A stretch of 64,000 bases of DNA from a virus, in IMG/VR virus record IMGVR_UViG_3300030108_004965, positions 1-64,000 of that record; one strand, written 5' to 3'. Below are positions 28,501-35,482 of the stretch, piece after piece (within the stretch, counting starts at the first letter, position 1; each line of letters opens with the position of its first letter). The notes under the pieces were generated by a model. That model was not told the origin of the DNA. It did not search any database and worked only from the letters and a program-made list of their open reading frames with translations. Position numbers and translations under genes: made by a program.

Positions 28501-29936
28501 GTGGGATATGTAAATTTAACTAAAAAATCCATCCATGGGTAAGACTTTTTTGCTTGTAAATCAACATCTATCTTATTTAATTTTGCAATATACCCAACAA
28601 GTGTCGGGTCTGAATTATAATCTCTGATAAACTTTTTTACTCCTCCGCCTTTTAATTTTACGAACTCGCAGCCCCTCTTTTTTACTTTTATAGATTTTAT
28701 TCTATAATGTTTTTTTGGAGGAGAAGATTGTGTTTTTCCGGGTATTTTAGCCGTAGTTCCCTCAGCGGTTTCAGTGGTTGTGATTTCTGGGTCTTCTCTG
28801 TTGTCTATTTCTTGTGCTATTTCCTCTATTGCTTCAGGTGTAGCTTTTTTTTGCACCTCTTGTTCTTCAAATTCTATTTTTATAAGTCTCGCATTTAACT
28901 TAGATACACTTTTTAAATTAGATCTTAAATTCCAGCCATTGTTTTTACCTACCCCTTTCAGTCTTTTATAAAATTCATCAATTCTTCTAGAATAATCTAT
29001 AGCATAGTAAGGCTTCTTGGAATCTTTGTAGATGATTTTCCCTTGTTGACTCTGATGAAAATGAGATTGATATTTGGCATACGTCTTAAGGGCAGAAGAT
29101 AAACGAGTTATTTGTCCAAAAAGCTTATCAACCTGAAGTTCAACGCTCGACTCCAGTTTAGTACTCTCTTCTTCTATTTCATCTGTAGTGGGGGCACTGG
29201 GCACAGAATCAAATACAAATGAGGGTATCGCTATTGAAACTTTCAATAAATTATTTTGAGGATCAACCCAAAAATCTTTTACATACGCGTATAATTCTAA
29301 AGCGTAAGGATTCGTAACCTCTGGGTATCTGTTCTTTGATTGTAGAATAATGTCCGTCAGGCTCAGTAGCGATGCTTCGGCGTCGCCAGAAGTTAAGGAT
29401 TTAACTGGCTTTGTATAATCCAGACACGGGGTTACATCAGGATAGTGTCGTCCTTCGCCAACTGGTTCGTCTTTTAGTAATTCAAAAACAGTTTTATAAT
29501 CATTATAATTTGTCAACAGTTCTTCTGCTTCAAGCCCATTGAGAGCAGGTCCGTTATGAAACGCACAAATTATTTGATCTGCTACTAGTTTATTAAAATG
29601 CTCAAGCATTAAAACCAATGCCGGCTGTACATAGTTTCGGAGCATCTCATCTCTTTTTGGACCCGGTGGAAAGTTTCCGAAGTTATTCTTCATTGAAAAA
29701 TTAGCAGATAAACCATATTGTTCTCCAAACTTGTCAGTGTGCACAGTTACCATGTATTCACAAGTTTTTTTATTGAAATATGGTTTATCAACCATTATTT
29801 TCCAGTTTGGCTCTATAAATTTTGGATCAGGCTTACAATCTCTACAGATTTCTTTAATTGGTATCGGCTTGGGAGATTCCTCACAAGCATCTGACTGGTA
29901 GGGTGCGAAGCCCGTTGGTGTTTCATCGGTAGACAT
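22536..29936 (-). CDS. Giant coiled-coil-containing baseplate-region protein
   Basis: A 2466-residue protein that I cannot place in a known family. Residues about 560-690 and 850-980 are long charged helices with heptad-like patterns. Around 1120-1200 is a hydrophobic amphipathic stretch (KGLLIKIFSILDDALCKGLGIAG) followed by an acidic loop. The N-terminus has a cluster of cysteines (ICRDCKPD near residue 30). The C-terminal third is a mixture of strands and helices. It sits between the hub lysozyme/spike pair and gp25, so a baseplate hub or hub-wedge linker is likely. A tape-measure role is possible but such proteins usually lie elsewhere and are more uniformly helical. The gene is separated from both neighbours by only 2 bases. 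Confidence 0.65.
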   Translation of the reverse strand: MSTDETPTGFAPYQSDACEESPKPIPIKEICRDCKPDPKFIEPNWKIMVDKPYFNKKTCEYMVTVHTDKFGEQYGLSANFSMKNNFGNFPPGPKRDEMLRNYVQPALVLMLEHFNKLVADQIICAFHNGPALNGLEAEELLTNYNDYKTVFELLKDEPVGEGRHYPDVTPCLDYTKPVKSLTSGDAEASLLSLTDIILQSKNRYPEVTNPYALELYAYVKDFWVDPQNNLLKVSIAIPSFVFDSVPSAPTTDEIEEESTKLESSVELQVDKLFGQITRLSSALKTYAKYQSHFHQSQQGKIIYKDSKKPYYAIDYSRRIDEFYKRLKGVGKNNGWNLRSNLKSVSKLNARLIKIEFEEQEVQKKATPEAIEEIAQEIDNREDPEITTTETAEGTTAKIPGKTQSSPPKKHYRIKSIKVKKRGCEFVKLKGGGVKKFIRDYNSDPTLVGYIAKLNKIDVDLQAKKSYPWMDFLVKFTYPTLSIRYGELSIDDVEETAGSCIAENLAEFGMDLQDYVLNEVLSILEVFQYEWNSKNCVMLHNQDKVQELADTEPEKIYWKTKKNPTARDAKKNYDDTKRKEDEDRVLQDLYDKKESTLEQIRATTEKIKILDSRLELAIRELNESSNLMASTYSYSEQARIEKFREKLTQAVEKEANLRQQLAEIENKLSKRNRDKEISKKRRKTGLEARKQRRAEDHPYVREAKKLAYAEFNLQDDVITSLLALDTFQKSKQSPGADLQGGDNDEVAKISSRLSLCGLDSLLLTSLRCLMSGVEEEAAFKKIIKTTLKAMEIDVFGYFVESLPPTVQQELREKLNKNFEGLPLPWEEGYDAGAMDKTNPYTEYLKSPPERLEEKQNKVRRSKDKVDAKIIAFEEEAEFLGEAVKLAQESLDEWDQYIEGWVGSPEREKLIDESGRLTPEGLSIDTDMEQEFQRRKSELEKAKTELETHISGENLEEAVKDEKTRTELEVKWAELTSDERVKAAELASDATRINMGGDPDKKGSPGTYGTALGNAQELITDAYIEYLLDVMQFDQIMTILDGFPGARIVPFAITQAKCASQGMFKPPIKSFLSSLSLDTCGAIQAGLTFPSSVKPIPNFFKGNYLLVRLRNLFIKKISEALIQIVKGLLIKIFSILDDALCKGLGIAGQAALGGDTLGDALADAFCPNGDDDDLRGAGNGMMNAAGLPPDSWECLYNLLNTILSKQDYINLLTNTPQEMDQRTLNIIAESVKVFCPDFADVLGTPEQVGDLFAAGGNLLPPNIKDNLKQPEEPDQPLYNNICLTKDQYEDWRRSREKLYTDQGLDSDTAKDIMDKANDRALDDIGTLADALNDLDGLLGQALNKLLQPAATAAAADCAVDETALVFEDEKLAEDKLEALNSIFDQLQRRFNSDLIGRPRSFLNNVLRDSNNARLRGHELRVSLPILFANYVNDMDQWRFREENGSLLYTWQMRKMGTAEEDRAKGMFPETVGIWMKEQLEKEKLVYKSGTGPQISMKFSDNGAGDGEPNWSFELKYYVKRVDKSVKRIAAVETYVQKPSAMNILMNPSLESLRPTEVKNKILDIDSQDFVDVDKYYDFQYSDSKSFQALLFESFLKSKVGTELNTNGTRGAVFNEINSSVLNVVRNLVLEKPGGGTPTGFNFGYDFQQAITFADLTYVNPDATSDESTWEYTYENEDGVLGKSATDNPRVHFLDPALHGGSYKRPRIYIEPATYNGWLGMIKVFIPEERECEEMDLGFLNVKSLAKRAKEVERKLPFDERLSLSPDCRFEPPYDKISSPETHGIMEATVLATLRIYATEFVLRALPTFGSVAFSQNNIDGTLTQFVMSEMKNGMIDQTSRFNIVQSFTYYLLFLEQIVQVVQRQVKDGLLEKTDAITAAFDQINSTQRNYDYLNKRELIKGTAIIAFGPYWKKELREKGVDLDDEKTYKKISLKIARMLSPFKINLAAKIASIYDSMGTAEVIAGEMLKKEISDLVKKIDFNLRPRPHIYDIRKSLLSRAGIVLGSTLKSGETDVEQPVFEGQSGIDYGSVPHVRTADDSSHPLNGMEISVGSENLSTPEGVTNLDDFFAEGSSGILDDVLVDVARATLENTTVSLNPRKIKESLEAIAAATKEIKREYADAFISDKLNSALSINKAGFFYLEKYLRVFEKTQDGTLGSSQVYNIKEFQEILKNRDYDPSSYISDNFGNASLVLDEEDLEKVDGTIGIKFGVRLVYSPPSQFSYEQTMDTERERTYSLPPAKMIAKTKPSFKKMLENFPLTVQEGYLNELSDSLEVQLASSTRAIPVVVYEKDILDRKISEIDLEDDDFGEDLKCYVDNLTMQEDFDFLFDVCFPSKPYVSLMAIYSYYCFIHSIGEDVGDTESHETDEDAKGLANDAWKAAIFKKSKKAARKLFNATYRTDDDVKEEGRREKKDRNVEFLKNLLPNSYINIDSSVRWWQKWRIIDISPFDKDGNECKNDFQKMFDGA

Positions 29937-29938
29937 TA

Positions 29939-30988
29939 TTATTTTTGCACTCCTTTTCCAATATAAACAACTGTGCTTAAAATCCCAGCATCCTTCGCGC
30001 CATTCACAACACCGCCTTCTATACCTGTAGATGCAGCATCTTCAATGTAGTAATTGATTTGATCCATGATTTTCTCTGTTGTTGAGGATAAGTATTTCCC
30101 TACATGACCCATACCTTTAGAAATTAATACGGGGTCAGGAACTGTTTGAATGTAGCCTATACCTCCTCCAGTATGAAAATGTGAAGCCATGTCAATCCTC
30201 ACAGCCAAAATACGATCTTCTAGTTTTTGACAGTATTGGGCTACATTGTTTATCCTGTCGTTTATTTTATCTAAATACTTTACTAGTGAATCTCCTAGAA
30301 CTGCTTTTTCAAAGTCCCCATCTCTCCCAAGTACTGCTCCAATGTCAATTCTTCCTGTTGGGTGCTCATTTAAATTTGCAAGCCTTTCTCCACCCTCTGC
30401 TGCGCTTAGTCCTACCAAAATCCTCACCCTTTCCCTTCCAAGTACAAGAGTGTGATCGGCTTTCATTCCAATTCCAGATTTTAATTCAGAAGAAATTGAG
30501 GTTGCTCCATCGCCCGGACCAAGAGCAAAGTAGTTTTGTATGTCGCCCCTCTCTGTTAAGTAAATCCTAGCACCATCAGTAATAAAGTTTGCTCTGGTTC
30601 GAGTTGAGTCTGTGTGTATTTCTTTCTCGCAGGTCAATGATCCGGCCACAAGATCAATTGCTTCACACATTGTACCGCCAAGGCCACCAAGGCCAGTCCC
30701 TCTATGTCCATAATTATCTTTGGTTAAAACAATTCTTGCACCAGACAGTTTACCACCACGTTCTCTTCTAGCAATGACTCTTTCTGCAAAGGACACTGGT
30801 CCATATACCGGCATAACTTCATCATCTTTTGATAGAAAGAGACCGCTATTTTCCGGTATTTTCCTATCTTTAATGAGATTTTCGATCTGCTGAGTAATTC
30901 TTTTTCTACCTTCAGATGTTAGGTCTCTAAACGGAACCTTTTTTCTTGTTCTTTGCAGAAATTGTTTTTTAGTTTCAGGTGTTGTCAT
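29939..30988 (-). CDS. Putative baseplate hub/spike-associated protein
   Basis: A 349-residue protein coupled by ATGA to the hub lysozyme gene before it. The middle has short repeated strands (DGARIYLTERGDI, GIGMKADHTLVLGRERVRI) of the kind I recall from spike or needle proteins of marine myoviruses. Near residue 268 there is a HFHTGGG motif. HxH motifs close to beta-rich stems hold iron in the tips of several contractile-tail spikes. The last 60 residues look helical and then Gly-rich. I infer a spike or tip role because the adjacent gp5-like protein has no beta-helix of its own. It might instead be another hub protein. Confidence 0.55.
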   Translation of the reverse strand: MTTPETKKQFLQRTRKKVPFRDLTSEGRKRITQQIENLIKDRKIPENSGLFLSKDDEVMPVYGPVSFAERVIARRERGGKLSGARIVLTKDNYGHRGTGLGGLGGTMCEAIDLVAGSLTCEKEIHTDSTRTRANFITDGARIYLTERGDIQNYFALGPGDGATSISSELKSGIGMKADHTLVLGRERVRILVGLSAAEGGERLANLNEHPTGRIDIGAVLGRDGDFEKAVLGDSLVKYLDKINDRINNVAQYCQKLEDRILAVRIDMASHFHTGGGIGYIQTVPDPVLISKGMGHVGKYLSSTTEKIMDQINYYIEDAASTGIEGGVVNGAKDAGILSTVVYIGKGVQK

Positions 30989-32382
30989 GGAGATGAATCA
31001 CTCCCGGACGATAGTATTGGATCAAATTTTGTTTTATTTTTATCATAAAGTGAAATCAAAGTGTAAACATCAGGATTAATTGTGGTGCTAAATTCTCGTC
31101 CATTCTCATCATACATTTTACATTCTGCCATAACAGACAATATTTTATTTCTGGCTGTTTTTAAAAGAGGCTGTATTGTCTCAACCTCGGTGGTTGCCCT
31201 ATTGGCAGTGGAACCATAGAATGTTTGATTACGTGTATCTGGTCTTGGATCACCGACAGAAGCCCATTCTTTAGCCAGATCTAGTGTTGCTTCATCAATG
31301 TCGTTATTTAACCCTAGCAAATAACCATGTAACGCTGGTCGTTTATAACTCATACACAATGCAGCCCCCAACATGTCTTGAAGTTTTTCGTTAAAAACCT
31401 CATCATCTTTGACAGGTGGATCGATGTTGTCCAAAAGCTTATAAAGAGCTTGGCTGTATTTTGGATCGTAACTTTGTGCTATTTGATATCTGCCAACTGT
31501 TAAAAACCCAGCACTTGGTCTTGTCGCTCTTATATCTATCATCCCTCTTAGTGTCCCGACAGTGGCTTCTGAAATTTTATTCTTTCCGTCAGCAAATGAT
31601 CTTGGCTTACCCCAGTTTGTCCTAACATCATCATCACAGTCTATGAATGGGCCTTGTCCGCTTGTACCGCAATTATAAGCATTATAATTTCCCTCACCTT
31701 TTGCAATTGCATCTAGCACTGGTTTTAAGTATTCATCCGTAGCCAATAGATCATACGCAGATCTTGTATAAATTTGATCCGATTTTTTTTTGTTGGTGAG
31801 TGGCTCTCTACTTTCCATTTTCAAGGCGCCGGGAGTGGATGTAGGGGCCGGAGTGTCATTACTTGATGTAGAAGAATTAGTACCAGATCCACCGTTTTTC
31901 ATAACATTTTTTGCTCCACTGCCTGAGCCGCTTTCTATTGGTCTCTTATCAGATAATTCAACTAAATCTAAAATTTCTATTCCGGTTCTTTGTTGATGAT
32001 TTATAAATCTGCACTGATAAATTCCTCCGGGTTGTAATGCTGTTTCCGACGATGCTTTTTTGAAACCTAAGGGGTGTGATAAAATTAAATTTTTTGCATC
32101 ACAAGTCCTCATTTCCAAGAAAGGGCTTGGTATAACAAATTCTGCAACATTTAAAGGTCTAACTCTGGCGAAGTAATATGAGATTACTTCTCCTTTTGTC
32201 GACAGCACATTCAACTCTTTAATGTCAGAACCTCCATTATAAAAACCAGACAAAACAATAGCGCGAAAAGATTCAGGTAATTGTTGACCGTATTCGCTGT
32301 CAATTATTATTTCATTTATTGATTCATTACGCGCCTGAACTCTCGTTTGTTGATCTGATGCTGCTGTTCTGTTTATTGCCAT
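30985..32382 (-). CDS. Baseplate hub protein with lysozyme domain, gp5-like
   Basis: A 465-residue protein. Residues 1-145 look like an OB-fold-type N-terminal domain (strands ending with PGGIYQCRFI and TGIEILDLVEL). Residues 150-205 are a Ser/Gly/Pro linker. From 210 there is a lysozyme-like domain: LDAIAKGEGNYNAYNCG, with E230 as the likely catalytic acid, and GRYQ at 297-300, as in lambda R-type and related phage muramidases/transglycosylases. T4 gp5 has the same order, OB fold then lysozyme, to cut peptidoglycan during injection, but its lysozyme is of the T4L type and is followed by a beta-helix that is missing here. Location beside wedge genes supports a tail lysozyme rather than a lysis enzyme. 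Confidence 0.75.
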   Translation of the reverse strand: MAINRTAASDQQTRVQARNESINEIIIDSEYGQQLPESFRAIVLSGFYNGGSDIKELNVLSTKGEVISYYFARVRPLNVAEFVIPSPFLEMRTCDAKNLILSHPLGFKKASSETALQPGGIYQCRFINHQQRTGIEILDLVELSDKRPIESGSGSGAKNVMKNGGSGTNSSTSSNDTPAPTSTPGALKMESREPLTNKKKSDQIYTRSAYDLLATDEYLKPVLDAIAKGEGNYNAYNCGTSGQGPFIDCDDDVRTNWGKPRSFADGKNKISEATVGTLRGMIDIRATRPSAGFLTVGRYQIAQSYDPKYSQALYKLLDNIDPPVKDDEVFNEKLQDMLGAALCMSYKRPALHGYLLGLNNDIDEATLDLAKEWASVGDPRPDTRNQTFYGSTANRATTEVETIQPLLKTARNKILSVMAECKMYDENGREFSTTINPDVYTLISLYDKNKTKFDPILSSGSDSSP

Positions 32383-32702
32383 TATTTATCCTCCGATTTT
32401 TGAATCTGATCAAAAATTTGAGCAAAATCTTTCTCTGATAGTTCATCTGAAGATTCTTGCTTTGACATTAAGCCGCAGAGTTTTACTAACTGTTCGTTCG
32501 ATCTTTGCAGTGTTTCAACGTATTTAGCCAAAGTCATACCAATGTCTTGATGTCTTGCATCATCAACGGCTAACCACTTAATGGCATCGTCTAGCAACTC
32601 CCTCGTTATTTCGCGGTCATCTTCTATGTTTTTAATTGCTTGTTCTATATGCTTTTTGCTTTTCATATTACTAATTAGATTTTTTTCAAATTTTGCCATC
32701 AT
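32382..32702 (-). CDS. Small protein of unknown function
   Basis: A 106-residue, mostly helical, charged protein without cysteines or membrane segments. It begins inside the end of the sigma factor gene (overlap of about 17 bases; two consecutive ATG codons, at 32702 and 32699, are possible) and its stop shares a base with the next ATG. It sits between the late sigma factor and the hub lysozyme gene. A chaperone or assembly role, or a transcription co-factor, is conceivable from position only. I do not recognise the family. Confidence 0.6.
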   Translation of the reverse strand: MMAKFEKNLISNMKSKKHIEQAIKNIEDDREITRELLDDAIKWLAVDDARHQDIGMTLAKYVETLQRSNEQLVKLCGLMSKQESSDELSEKDFAQIFDQIQKSEDK

Positions 32703-33378
32703 CCCAATTTTTTTTAAAATCTCGGTACTTTACTCTCATTTTATTGAGGTGGGTGACAACCTGTTTCGTGTTCATACCTGTTAATTCACGCAGGTACAAG
32801 TAGATAGCCTTTTTATTAAAAATTTCTATGTCATCAACAGAGGATAATATTATTTTTACGGCCTCGTAAACCTTTCTCTCGGCTTCTTTTTCATAATCGA
32901 TGTCCCAAGACTCTATCTCGTTCCATAAATTAGTCCAAAATTCCTTAGAAACTCTTTCTTGGTAATACTGATCTCCGGGATCAACAAATGTTGTCTCAAG
33001 TTCTAACTCAGCATTTTCATAAGGGATTTCTCTCTGGAGTCTTTTTGTGTTTCTTTTGACTTTATGTATGAACCAGTTCTTAGTTATGACACTAAAATAA
33101 GAGAATGCTTTAGAGCCGCGATTTGGATCATACTTGTCTAAAATTGTAGTTAACCAAACTTTGCATTCCATCCGCAACTCATCGATGTTGGGCAAATTTG
33201 TAAATTTATATGAAAATACTATTTTATCAACCATTTGATTAAATGCCGGTTGTATCCAATCAATGTATAGTTGTTCTTTTTCTGCTCTATTTTCACTGGT
33301 GCAAAACTTAAGAATCGCGTCTTCGTGATCCTGCGTAAAATACATTTTGCCCTTCGATTTCTTTCTCGTTCTCTTCAT
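32686..33378 (-). CDS. 55: Late-transcription sigma factor, T4 gp55-like
   Basis: Residues in the first two thirds match the conserved sigma region 2 of gp55-type factors: a stretch ending IWLTTILDKYDPNRG-like (here VWLTTILDKYDPNRG), then KAFSYFSVITKNWFIHKVKR. In T4 this factor directs host RNA polymerase to TATAAATA-type late promoters together with the sliding clamp. T4 gp55 is 185 residues and this one is about 230, with an extra helical C-terminal region (IFNKKAIYLYLRELTG) that looks like a helix-turn-helix. I chose the ATG at 33378 (GAGGA ribosome site 8 bases away). A TTG at 33393 and an ATG at 33345 are also possible. It overlaps the preceding gene. Confidence 0.85.
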   Translation of the reverse strand: MKRTRKKSKGKMYFTQDHEDAILKFCTSENRAEKEQLYIDWIQPAFNQMVDKIVFSYKFTNLPNIDELRMECKVWLTTILDKYDPNRGSKAFSYFSVITKNWFIHKVKRNTKRLQREIPYENAELELETTFVDPGDQYYQERVSKEFWTNLWNEIESWDIDYEKEAERKVYEAVKIILSSVDDIEIFNKKAIYLYLRELTGMNTKQVVTHLNKMRVKYRDFKKNWDDGKI

Positions 33379-33694
33379 CACTTTCTTCCTCAATAATAAT
33401 TGTTTCTAATGGATCAGTTATGGAAGTAATGTCGCCGTATTCTTTTTGAATAAGTTCCACCATTGTTCTAGTGTGGCTCATTAAAAACTCGAGAGTTTGA
33501 TCACCATAAAACATTTCCATGGAGTAAACCTTTTTTAGGTGTTCTCCATAATCTGATATTAATTCAACCAAATCACCGAGATTCTGTGAAACATAAGAAA
33601 GTCTCCTTGATTGTTCTTTGCTAAACCAAATTAATAATAAATTTAGACCAACCGAGATGGTCAAAGCAAGCCCTAGCCAAATTTTAATTGTCAT
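33308..33694 (-). CDS. Small single-span membrane protein of unknown function
   Basis: A 128-residue protein. Residues 4-23 form one hydrophobic segment (IWLGLALTISVGLNLLLIWF), followed by a positively charged stop, then a helical domain and an acidic tail (EEESDEENEKE). This suggests an inner-membrane anchor with the bulk of the chain on one side. It starts 11 bases inside the zinc-ribbon gene and its end overlaps the start of the sigma gene by about 70 bases, so it belongs to the same translationally coupled set. I do not recognise a family. Confidence 0.65.
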   Translation of the reverse strand: MTIKIWLGLALTISVGLNLLLIWFSKEQSRRLSYVSQNLGDLVELISDYGEHLKKVYSMEMFYGDQTLEFLMSHTRTMVELIQKEYGDITSITDPLETIIIEEESDEENEKEIEGQNVFYAGSRRRDS

Positions 33695-33947
33695 CTCTAT
33701 AATAATCCTTTTCGGCCTCTTTTTTCATGTCATTTAAAAGGTCTCTATTTGCCTCGATAGCGGCTTTTGTTTTGTCACCTACCTTACTACCCTTTGGCTC
33801 AACAGAACGCTTCAGAAAGGGCATTTGCGGCACTCTATGAAAGTCTTTTGAATCACATTGTGGACAATTAGTTGCTTCTTCCATCATACCATGATGAATT
33901 TCGAAATGTCCGGGACAATCTGTGCACTGGTAGATATACTTTGGCAC
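33684..33947 (-). CDS. FmdB-type zinc-ribbon protein
   Basis: An 87-residue protein. Cysteines at 8, 11, 28 and 31 form two CxxC knuckles within PKYIYQCTDC...CPQC, the pattern of the FmdB/CxxC_CxxC_SSSS zinc-ribbon family of putative regulatory proteins. The C-terminal half is charged and helical. The start codon is GTG at 33947, overlapping the stop of the gene before it as TAGTG. Phages carry such ribbons next to transcription genes, and here the late sigma factor is two genes downstream, so a role in transcription is possible. Nothing more specific can be read. Confidence 0.75.
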   Translation of the reverse strand: MPKYIYQCTDCPGHFEIHHGMMEEATNCPQCDSKDFHRVPQMPFLKRSVEPKGSKVGDKTKAAIEANRDLLNDMKKEAEKDYYRDDN

Positions 33948-34159
33948 TATTGGACACTCGTTTCAATAGTTCCGCCTTGTATAGTGGTTTCGTTTTTTAC
34001 TTCCACTGTAGGAGGATTGGTGACAACCAACTGATTCATGTCATCGATTTGTATTTCGAAACCAGTTAAGACCGGTACGATGTCTGTTTGTTCCATTAGT
34101 GATTTTTGTAGGGCCATCATAATTGCTCCTACGGCTTGGTTTGATAATGTATAATTCAT
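33947..34159 (-). CDS. Small conserved-looking protein of unknown function
   Basis: A 70-residue protein with an amphipathic N-terminal helix (AVGAIMMALQKSLMEQ) and a beta-rich C-terminal half ending in a Thr-rich tail. There is a good AGGAG-like site before the ATG (the complement of TCTCCTT at 34161-34167). It lies 9 bases after the last sugar gene and is coupled to the zinc-ribbon gene, so it marks the junction between the glycan cluster and the late/structural block. I recognise no domain. Confidence 0.6.
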   Translation of the reverse strand: MNYTLSNQAVGAIMMALQKSLMEQTDIVPVLTGFEIQIDDMNQLVVTNPPTVEVKNETTIQGGTIETSVQ

Positions 34160-34168
34160 TTTTTCTCC

Positions 34169-35122
34169 TTACCATTTAAAATTGGCTTTATAATATCTAA
34201 CTATACTGTTTAATTCTTCAGAAAATTTCTTTTTAGGCTTCCAGCCTAGATTTTTTAATTTATCGTCGTTTAGGGCATACCTAACATCTTGACCTTTTCT
34301 TTTGTGACTGAGGTCTAAATATCTACCATATGTTTTTGGTAATTCTCCAAAAAATGCTGCTAGGATTTGTTTGGCAGTCTCAAGATTTGTTTGCTCAAAG
34401 CCCCCAGCGACATTAAAAATTTCGTTTTTTACACCAGACTCAATTATTGTTGTCACAGCAGTCGCTGTATCTGCAGAGTGTAGCCAATTTCTGATCGGCA
34501 ACCCTTGATCATGGAGTCTGATTATCTTTCCTCTTTGGAGATGCTTTACACAGATAGGAATCAATTTTTCTGGGTATTGGCCTACTCCATAGTTGTTCGT
34601 GGGTCTCAAAATCACATACTCTAAATTATATGTCCGGGACCATGCAAGAATTAACATGTCGGCTGCTGCTTTAGAGGCAGAATAAGGATTGGATGGATTA
34701 AGAATGTCAGTCTCGATGTGCTCCCCTTCTGTTATGTCTCCGTAAACTTCGTCAGTACTAAAATGAAAAAAGATTGGTCGTGATTCAATGTTTTCGGGTT
34801 TTTTTCTAATCAAATCTAGTAAGTTCTTTACACCTACTACGTTTGAGTGAATAAAATCTTCAGAATCTATTATACTATTTCCAACATGTGATTCTGCTGC
34901 TACATTGATTACATAATCACAGTGTGGTAAATATTTCAATTTAGCAATGTCCTCTTTTAGAAATTTAAAATTTTTATGTTTATCAAATTCGTCTAGAAAC
35001 TGAGGGTTTGCAGCGTATGTTATCTTGTCTATTCCCAACACCTGCCATCCTTTGTTTAGACACTCTCTCGTCACATGTGAGCCAATTAAGCCTAGGCACC
35101 CTGTTATGATTACTAATTTCAT
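34169..35122 (-). CDS. NDP-hexose 4,6-dehydratase-like SDR (RmlB family)
   Basis: A 317-residue extended short-chain dehydrogenase. The NAD site is GCLGLIGS at 8-15. Active-site residues are T123-D124-E125 (FSTDEVYGD) and Y147-xxx-K151 (PYSASKAAAD). The TDE triad and the later RPTNNYGVGQYPEKLIP segment are diagnostic of nucleotide-sugar 4,6-dehydratases such as dTDP-glucose 4,6-dehydratase. They convert NDP-glucose to the 4-keto-6-deoxy sugar, the entry point to 6-deoxyhexoses. Which nucleotide is used cannot be told; CDP is possible because an RfbH-like enzyme lies in the cluster. It is the last sugar gene before the late genes and abuts the cupin gene. Confidence 0.85.
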   Translation of the reverse strand: MKLVIITGCLGLIGSHVTRECLNKGWQVLGIDKITYAANPQFLDEFDKHKNFKFLKEDIAKLKYLPHCDYVINVAAESHVGNSIIDSEDFIHSNVVGVKNLLDLIRKKPENIESRPIFFHFSTDEVYGDITEGEHIETDILNPSNPYSASKAAADMLILAWSRTYNLEYVILRPTNNYGVGQYPEKLIPICVKHLQRGKIIRLHDQGLPIRNWLHSADTATAVTTIIESGVKNEIFNVAGGFEQTNLETAKQILAAFFGELPKTYGRYLDLSHKRKGQDVRYALNDDKLKNLGWKPKKKFSEELNSIVRYYKANFKW

Positions 35123-35482
35123 TTAATCTCCTTTTTCTATTCTATGACTGTCGCTATCGAAGTGTTGAGTCGAGAACTCAAACAACTCAGTATCCTCCAG
35201 TGCTTCCATTTGATGTCGCAAACCGGTTGGGATGTGAAAATTGTCTCCGGGCTCTAAAATAGTAACATTGGCTTTTTTTAGATCATCCTGATGTGAATAT
35301 CTAACCAAAATTTTTCCTGATTGAATATAAAAAACTTCATCTTTTATTTTGTGGTAATGCCAAGAACACTTTTTTCCTTTTACAAAATATAAAAGCTTGC
35401 CACAGTATTGATCACAGTTGACGATCCACTTTTCAAAACCCCAGCCTTTAGGAACGAACTTTATTGGTAAAAAATTCGACAT
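35123..35482 (-). CDS. Cupin-domain protein, sugar isomerase/epimerase-like
   Basis: A 119-residue single-cupin protein. Motif 1 is WHYHKIKDEVFYIQSGKI, with metal-ligand candidates H42, H44 and E49. Motif 2 is PGDNFHIPTGLRHQM with H90. This pattern resembles the C-terminal cupin of type II mannose-6-phosphate isomerases more than RmlC. It overlaps the HAD phosphatase gene by about 35 bases and is followed immediately by the 4,6-dehydratase. A role as isomerase or epimerase of a phosphosugar or nucleotide sugar is likely, with the substrate unknown. Confidence 0.8.
   Translation of the reverse strand: MSNFLPIKFVPKGWGFEKWIVNCDQYCGKLLYFVKGKKCSWHYHKIKDEVFYIQSGKILVRYSHQDDLKKANVTILEPGDNFHIPTGLRHQMEALEDTELFEFSTQHFDSDSHRIEKGD

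Noticed and set aside
33378-33393. TTG at 33393 as start of the sigma factor gene
   Set aside because: The ATG at 33378 has a GAGGA site at good distance. The TTG would only add five basic residues and lacks support.
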